Below, in pieces: positions 59,638 to 64,000 of a stretch of 64,000 bases of DNA. The position numbers and the translations under genes were made by a program. This stretch comes from an uncultured Eubacteriales bacterium (GTDB lineage Bacteria; Bacillota; Clostridia; Oscillospirales; Acutalibacteraceae), in the NCBI GenBank assembly GCA_905198155.1, contig CAJKBQ010000012.1, forward strand, positions 13,965 to 77,964, written 5' to 3'. Each line of letters begins with the position of its first letter. Positions within the stretch are counted from its first letter, which is position 1. The notes beneath the pieces were generated by a model. The model was given only the letters and a program-made list of their open reading frames with translations. It did no database searches and was not told the origin of the DNA.

Positions 59638-59803
59638 TTTGGAGCGCCGCCTTCAAATCATCAATATTGGTGAACCCTTTTACGGTTTTGCAATACGCCA
59701 GCTGCCGTCCCTCACGGATGGCTGCGATTGTTAGGGCATTGGGTGTGTGTGCGGGCGTGTGATCCGTTTTGTCTGTACGGGTATCCTGATTTGTTTGTTC
59801 CAT
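59621..59803 (-). CDS. RelB/DinJ-like small protein, no toxin partner
   Basis: 60 residues, start ATG 59803 with GGAGG. The C-terminal half (TPNALTIAAIREGRQLAYCK and GFTNIDDLKAALQND) has the look of the C-terminal, toxin-binding part of RelB/DinJ antitoxins. The N-terminal ribbon-helix-helix is replaced by a short hydrophilic Thr/Asp-rich stretch. The next gene is an AraC regulator, not a RelE/YafQ toxin. Confidence 0.65.
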   Translation of the reverse strand: MEQTNQDTRTDKTDHTPAHTPNALTIAAIREGRQLAYCKTVKGFTNIDDLKAALQNDDVS

Positions 59804-59835
59804 ATTCGTTTCCTCCAATGATTTCTTTTGCGTTG

Positions 59836-59864
59836 AGTATAGCACAAATTGCGGGGAAAAGCAA
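59836..59864 (-). promoter_or_regulatory. Promoter of RelB-like/AraC pair
   Basis: Minus strand: TTGCTT (59859-59864), 17-bp spacer, TATACT (59836-59841). Confidence 0.7.
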
Positions 59865-59941
59865 GAGGCTTCAGGTATTATCTACCTCTTATTTAAATCC
59901 CCCAAAGTTCATCCCAGTACAAAAAACGCCCACCCCGTACA

Positions 59942-59970
59942 TTTACATTCTCCCCGAACCGTGCTATAAT
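59942..59970 (+). promoter_or_regulatory. Promoter of GH28 gene
   Basis: TTTACA (59942-59947), 17-bp spacer, TATAAT (59965-59970). Confidence 0.8.
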
Positions 59971-60006
59971 ACCCCCAAACCTCACCCGAAAAGGAGTGTA
60001 TCCATC

Positions 60007-61269
60007 ATGACCTACGATATCCGAACCTACGGCGCCGTCCCCGACGGCACCACATTGAATACCGCAGCCATCCAGTCCGCCATCGACGCGTGCGGCGCGG
60101 CAGGCGGCGGAACCGTGCTGATTTCCGGCGGAACGTACCTGACCGGAACTGTCGAGCTGCGCACCGGCGTGGAGCTGCACATCGACGCGGCCGCGCGGCT
60201 GCTCGGCTCGCCGGATTGCGCCGATTACCCCGAAAAAGACCGCCGCCATGTGGATCGCCGCAAGCTACCGCGCCGCCAAAGCGCGAGCCTGATCTTTGCG
60301 GAGGAGTGCGAGCGCATCGCGATCACCGGCCGCGGCACGATCGACGCCAACGGCGACTCGTTTATCGAGCGCGTGCCGGACGGCGAACACTACTGGATGC
60401 CGTACCGCCGGATCGATGCGCCCACGCCGCCGCGCGTCGTGTTTTTCACCGGCTGCCGTAACGTCCTGGTCACGGATGTCACCATGACCAACCAACCCGC
60501 CGGCTGGTCGTACTGGATTCACGACTGCGACGACGTCCACTTCGACCGCGTGCAGATTCGCGCCCGCCTCGACTACCCCAACAACGACGGCATTCACATC
60601 AATTCCAGCCGCAACGTCACGGTGTCCAACGCGATGATCTCCTGCGGCGACGACTGCATCATCGTCCGCGCCAACAATTCGTCGCTGGCGGAAAACAAAG
60701 TCTGCGAAAACGTCGCCGTGACCAATTGCACCCTGACCAGCCACTCCGGCGGCATCCGCGTCGGCTGGGTCAACGACGGGATCATCCGCAACTGCGTGTT
60801 TTCCAACCTCGTCATGACCGACACCACCGTGGGCATCAGCATTCTGCTGCCGTACGGCTTCGACGGCAGCGGCACGCGCCTGCCGGACAGCGGCCGCGAA
60901 GCGACGCACATCGAAAACCTGTCGTTTGACCACATTATGATGGATCGCGGCTACTCCTACCCGATCTACATTCACATCGACGGCGACCCCCGCACGCAGG
61001 TGGACTGCATCCGGAATCTGCATTTCAGCCGCATCCACGCCCGCGCGCACCAAATGCCGCACATCGTCGGCCGCTCCGGCTGCCCGGTTACGGATCTCAC
61101 GTTTTCCGACTGTTCGTTCACCCGCCTGCCCGCACCCGCTGACGACCATCAGTCGCACGGCGCGACCATGCACAACGCCGACGGTTCCTACGCGACGGTG
61201 GAACTGCAATATGCACGCCGCATCCGGTTCCGGGACACGGAATTCACCCTGGAGGACGAAAACGCCTGA
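60007..61269 (+). CDS. GH28 polygalacturonase-like glycosidase
   Basis: 420 residues, right-handed beta-helix, no signal peptide, so likely acts inside the cell on pectic oligosaccharides. Signatures: YGAVPDGTTLNTAAIQSAI (N-terminal pectate-lyase-like start), NNDGIHINSSRNV (first catalytic Asp, about residue 194), SCGDDCIIVRAN (paired Asp, about 216) and SHSGGIRVGW in place of the usual GHG region. AAAAGGAG site. Divergent from the AraC/RelB-like pair. Confidence 0.92.
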   Translation: MTYDIRTYGAVPDGTTLNTAAIQSAIDACGAAGGGTVLISGGTYLTGTVELRTGVELHIDAAARLLGSPDCADYPEKDRRHVDRRKLPRRQSASLIFAEECERIAITGRGTIDANGDSFIERVPDGEHYWMPYRRIDAPTPPRVVFFTGCRNVLVTDVTMTNQPAGWSYWIHDCDDVHFDRVQIRARLDYPNNDGIHINSSRNVTVSNAMISCGDDCIIVRANNSSLAENKVCENVAVTNCTLTSHSGGIRVGWVNDGIIRNCVFSNLVMTDTTVGISILLPYGFDGSGTRLPDSGREATHIENLSFDHIMMDRGYSYPIYIHIDGDPRTQVDCIRNLHFSRIHARAHQMPHIVGRSGCPVTDLTFSDCSFTRLPAPADDHQSHGATMHNADGSYATVELQYARRIRFRDTEFTLEDENA

Positions 61270-61297
61270 GCGCCGCCCGTTTCTTTCAAAAAAAATC

Positions 61298-61331
61298 TCG
61301 TCCGTGCCCGTTGACACGGACGATTTTTTTT
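61298..61331 (+). terminator. Terminator after GH28, overlapping next promoter
   Basis: Perfect 9-bp stem TCGTCCGTG/CACGGACGA (61298-61306, 61315-61323) with eight T. Confidence 0.9.
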
Positions 61332-61339
61332 GATATGAT
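61311..61339 (+). promoter_or_regulatory. Promoter of GH116-type gene, nested in the terminator
   Basis: TTGACA (61311-61316, in the terminator loop and arm), 17-bp spacer made of the stem and T-run, TATGAT (61334-61339). Confidence 0.75.
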
Positions 61340-61378
61340 GCAGATAACAAACGAAACACGAACAGGAGTGCAGCATCC

Positions 61379-63931
61379 ATGAAATACACCGGCGCGCAAT
61401 TGCAGGAAATCTCGTTCCCGCTGGGCGGCATCGGCACCGGCAGCATCGGTCTGGCCGGGAACGGGCGGCTTGTGGATTGGGAAATTTTCAACCGCCCGAA
61501 CAAAGGCGGCGGCAACGGCTACTCGTTTTTTGCCGTGCGGGCAAAAACCGCCGACGGCGCAGTTCATCCGCGCGCCCTGTGCGGCGACCTGACGAAAGAC
61601 CTGACCGGCACCTACCGAAAAGGCTGCTTCGGCGGCTTCGGACTCGGACCGTCCGGCAGCACCATGGCCGGATTCCCGCACTTTGGCACCTGTACGTTCG
61701 ACGGCCGGTTCCCCGTGGCGCAGATCGATTTTTCCGACCCGGAATTCCCCGGCACGGTAACGCTGACCGCCCTGAACCCGATGATCCCGCTGAACCCGGA
61801 CGATTCGAGCCTCCCCGCGGCGATGTTCGACCTCTGCTTCCGCAACCCGACCGATGCGCCGATGACGTATACCGGCGCGCTGACGCTGCAAAGCCCGTTT
61901 GAATCGTCCGTCAACCGCGACGCATCGGACGTGTCCGGTGCGCTGCTGCATTGCTGCGACGGCGGCCACACGCCCGACGACCCGGCGTATGGCGATCTGA
62001 CCGTCGCCTGCCTCGATGCAAACGCAGCCGTGCAGCCGAACTGGTACCGCGGCCGCTGGCAGGACGGAATCGTGATGTTCTGGAACGAATTCGCGTCCGG
62101 CGCGCCGCTGCATCATCGGGCGTATCCCGCGCCCGGCAAACGGGACTGCGGCGTTGTGTCGGCGGACTGCATCGTCCCGCCGGGCGGCAGCGCGCATCTG
62201 CGGTTCGTGCTGAGCTGGAATTTCCCGAATAACTACAATTACTGGAATCCGTTGAAAGACGACCAAGGCCGCGACGTCACATGGAAAAATTACTACGCGA
62301 CGGTATTCGCCGATTCCGCCGCGACCGCCCGGTACATTCGGGCAAATTGGGATCGTCTCACCGCGCAGACGATGGATTTCCGCGATGTGCTGCACGGCGC
62401 GTCGCTCGACCCGGCGGTGATCGACGCCGCATCGGCGACGCTGTCGGTGCTCAAATCGCCGACGGTGCTGCGCCTGACGGACGGCTCGTTCTACGGCTGG
62501 GAGGGTGTCCACGAAACGGCCGGGTCGTGCGAAGGGACGTGTATGCATGTGTGGAACTACGCGTACGCGCTGTGCTTTCTGTTCCCGTCGCTGGAGCGCT
62601 CCATCCGGGATTTGGAATTCCGGTACAGTATGTACCCCTCCGGCGGGCTGTGCTTCCGGCTGAAACTGCCGGTAGGGCGCGACCCGGGCGACTTCCGGCC
62701 GTGCGTGGACGGCCAGATGGGCAGCATCATCAAAACATACCGCGAATGGAAGCTCAGCGGCGACAACGACTGGCTGCGGTCGGTGTGGCCGTCGGTGCAG
62801 CGGGCGATGCAGTACGCGTGGAGCGACCAAAATCCCGATGAATGGGATCACAACCGCGACGGCGTGCTGGAAGGCCGCCAGCATCACACGCTGGACATGG
62901 AACTGTTCGGCCCGTCGTCATGGCTGGAAGGATTTTACCTCGCCGCGCTCAAAGCCGCCGCCGAAATGGCGGAATTTCTGGGCGATACCACAGCCGCCGC
63001 CGAATACCGCGATATTTTTGCCCGCGGCGCATCGTGGACAAAGGCGCACCTGTTCAACGGTGCATACTTCATCCAGCAGCTCGACCTGCGCGACCGCACC
63101 CCGGTCGATCATTTCGGCTGTCCCGAATATTGGAATGACGAGGCCGGGCAGCTGAAATACCAGATCGGCGACGGCTGCGAAATCGATCAGCTGGTCGCGC
63201 AGTGGCACGCCGACCTGTGCGGCCTGGGCGACATTTTCGACCCGGCGCAGGTGGATACCGCGCTGGACGCGATGTTCCGGCACAATTTCAAGCCGTCCAT
63301 GCGGAATTTTACCAATCCGTGGCGGCTGTTCGCCCTAAACGACGAAGCCGGCGCAATCATCTGCGATTATCCCGCCGGTACCGAAAAACCGGCGATTCCG
63401 ATCCCGTACTGCGAAGAGTCGATGCACGGGTTTGAATATGCATTTGCCGGTCTGCTGATCGCCCGCGGCCGAATCGACGAAGGACTGACCGTCGTGCGTG
63501 CCGTCCGCAGCCGGTACAACGGCGCGAACCGCAACCCGTGGAACGAGATCGAATGCGGGAGCAACTACGCCCGATCCATGGCCAGCTTTGCGCTGCTGCC
63601 GCTGCTCAGCGGATTCCGGTACGACGCGCCGCGCGGCGCGATTGCGTTCGACCCGAAGGTTTGCCGCGGCGCATTTCGCTGCCTGTGGAGTGTCGGCAGC
63701 GGCTGGGGCGAATTCATCTGGTCGGGCAATTCGGTGCAAATCGTCCTGCACGGCGGCACACTGTCCGTGTCACGCATCACCCTTCCGTTCGCCGCCGGAA
63801 TCGAATCCGTCACCATTGACGACGCTGCCGCCCCCTTCACCTTCACCGCCCCCACTCTCCATTTCTCAAACCCCCAAACCATTCATCAAACCCTAACCAT
63901 CACCCTCCCAGAACAACCAACCACAAATTAA
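61379..63931 (+). CDS. GH116-type beta-glucosidase/glucosylceramidase-like enzyme
   Basis: 850 residues, no signal peptide, so cytoplasmic. N-terminal beta-sandwich (about 1-310) starting ISFPLGGIGTGSIGLAGNG, then an (alpha/alpha)6 catalytic domain with GSCEGTCMHVWNYAYAL (about 380), EGRQHHTLDMELFGPSSW (about 495-512, nucleophile region) and NPWNEIECGSNYARSMA (about 718). This matches the GH116/DUF608 family acting on beta-glucosides or beta-xylosides. AACAGGAG site. Own promoter, same orientation as GH28. Substrate inferred only. Confidence 0.88.
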   Translation: MKYTGAQLQEISFPLGGIGTGSIGLAGNGRLVDWEIFNRPNKGGGNGYSFFAVRAKTADGAVHPRALCGDLTKDLTGTYRKGCFGGFGLGPSGSTMAGFPHFGTCTFDGRFPVAQIDFSDPEFPGTVTLTALNPMIPLNPDDSSLPAAMFDLCFRNPTDAPMTYTGALTLQSPFESSVNRDASDVSGALLHCCDGGHTPDDPAYGDLTVACLDANAAVQPNWYRGRWQDGIVMFWNEFASGAPLHHRAYPAPGKRDCGVVSADCIVPPGGSAHLRFVLSWNFPNNYNYWNPLKDDQGRDVTWKNYYATVFADSAATARYIRANWDRLTAQTMDFRDVLHGASLDPAVIDAASATLSVLKSPTVLRLTDGSFYGWEGVHETAGSCEGTCMHVWNYAYALCFLFPSLERSIRDLEFRYSMYPSGGLCFRLKLPVGRDPGDFRPCVDGQMGSIIKTYREWKLSGDNDWLRSVWPSVQRAMQYAWSDQNPDEWDHNRDGVLEGRQHHTLDMELFGPSSWLEGFYLAALKAAAEMAEFLGDTTAAAEYRDIFARGASWTKAHLFNGAYFIQQLDLRDRTPVDHFGCPEYWNDEAGQLKYQIGDGCEIDQLVAQWHADLCGLGDIFDPAQVDTALDAMFRHNFKPSMRNFTNPWRLFALNDEAGAIICDYPAGTEKPAIPIPYCEESMHGFEYAFAGLLIARGRIDEGLTVVRAVRSRYNGANRNPWNEIECGSNYARSMASFALLPLLSGFRYDAPRGAIAFDPKVCRGAFRCLWSVGSGWGEFIWSGNSVQIVLHGGTLSVSRITLPFAAGIESVTIDDAAAPFTFTAPTLHFSNPQTIHQTLTITLPEQPTTN

Positions 63932-64000
63932 CAACAATCCTAATATCTACGGTTAGCCATTATTCCTCTGACACCGGAGGTCTGCCCGCCACAATCACCA
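63932..64000. other. No gene seen at the window edge
   Basis: The last 69 bases show no ORF, hairpin or promoter that I can support. Confidence 0.6.

Noticed and set aside
1..64000. tRNA, rRNA, CRISPR arrays, prophage genes, replication origin
   Set aside because: Scanned for CCA-ending cloverleafs, 16S/23S landmarks, regular spaced repeats, phage structural or terminase genes and DnaA-box clusters; none found by eye.

Overview
The window looks like a chromosomal segment of a high-G+C, low-motility-type gut Clostridium relative (Firmicutes, Clostridia, probably Oscillospiraceae/Ruminococcaceae-like). Reasons: Gram-positive-style AGGAGG ribosome binding sites, near-consensus sigma-A promoters that almost all have a 17-bp spacer, an L27 ribosomal protein with a cleavable N-terminal extension plus its Prp protease, FMN and SAM-I riboswitches, a YfmF/YfmH-type M16 peptidase pair, RecD2, cohesin/dockerin domains and glycyl-radical enzymology. 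No rRNA, tRNA or CRISPR array was seen.

Layout. 1-2139: two-component system (kinase truncated by the window edge). 2306-3433: prfB. 3452-6304: AraC regulator divergent from a Gfo/Idh/MocA oxidoreductase and a GNAT acetyltransferase. 6540-12497: PepD, a parvulin-type lipoprotein, a 48-residue small gene, a glycosyltransferase/acyltransferase pair, a repeat cluster (about 11510-11765) and a DUF975 membrane protein. 12720-18712: M16 pair, lgt, folD and a MATE transporter. 18750-23171: rplU-prp-rpmA-obgE-mrnC, a small N/Q-rich gene and an rRNA/tRNA cytosine methyltransferase. 23191-27818: FMN-riboswitch-ribU, SAM-I-riboswitch-metK, a DUF3592-like membrane protein and a CNNM/CorC transporter. 27953-35496: recD2, comF, an MreB homologue, a secreted LRR-dockerin protein, a membrane-anchored cohesin protein and prmA, followed by a candidate structured small RNA.

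35737-44308 (mostly minus strand): a catabolic operon reading glycyl radical enzyme, its activase, a GH127 glycosidase and a LacI regulator; then radC-alaX and a transaldolase-like fructose-6-phosphate aldolase. 44484-45344: AraC regulator.

45388-55601: a 10.2-kb decayed mobile element bounded by 17-bp imperfect inverted repeats. It carries remnants of TnpV and of a large serine recombinase at opposite ends. Several cargo genes look chimeric or truncated. An intact five-gene operon remains: TetR, a fused ECF ATPase-ATPase-T protein, an MptD-type S component and two ABC exporter-fold half-transporters, under a promoter overlapped by a 28-bp palindrome.

55595-63931: brnQ-polysaccharide deacetylase-AraC operon, an AraC gene coupled to a RelB-like small protein, and two plant-glycan hydrolases (GH28 polygalacturonase and a GH116-type enzyme).

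The points most worth following up are the cohesin/dockerin pair next to MreB, the glycyl radical enzyme with an unusual WGW glycyl motif, the A-A'-T fused ECF module inside the mobile element, and the candidate small RNA at 35577-35702. All functions below are read from motifs by eye; no database search was run.
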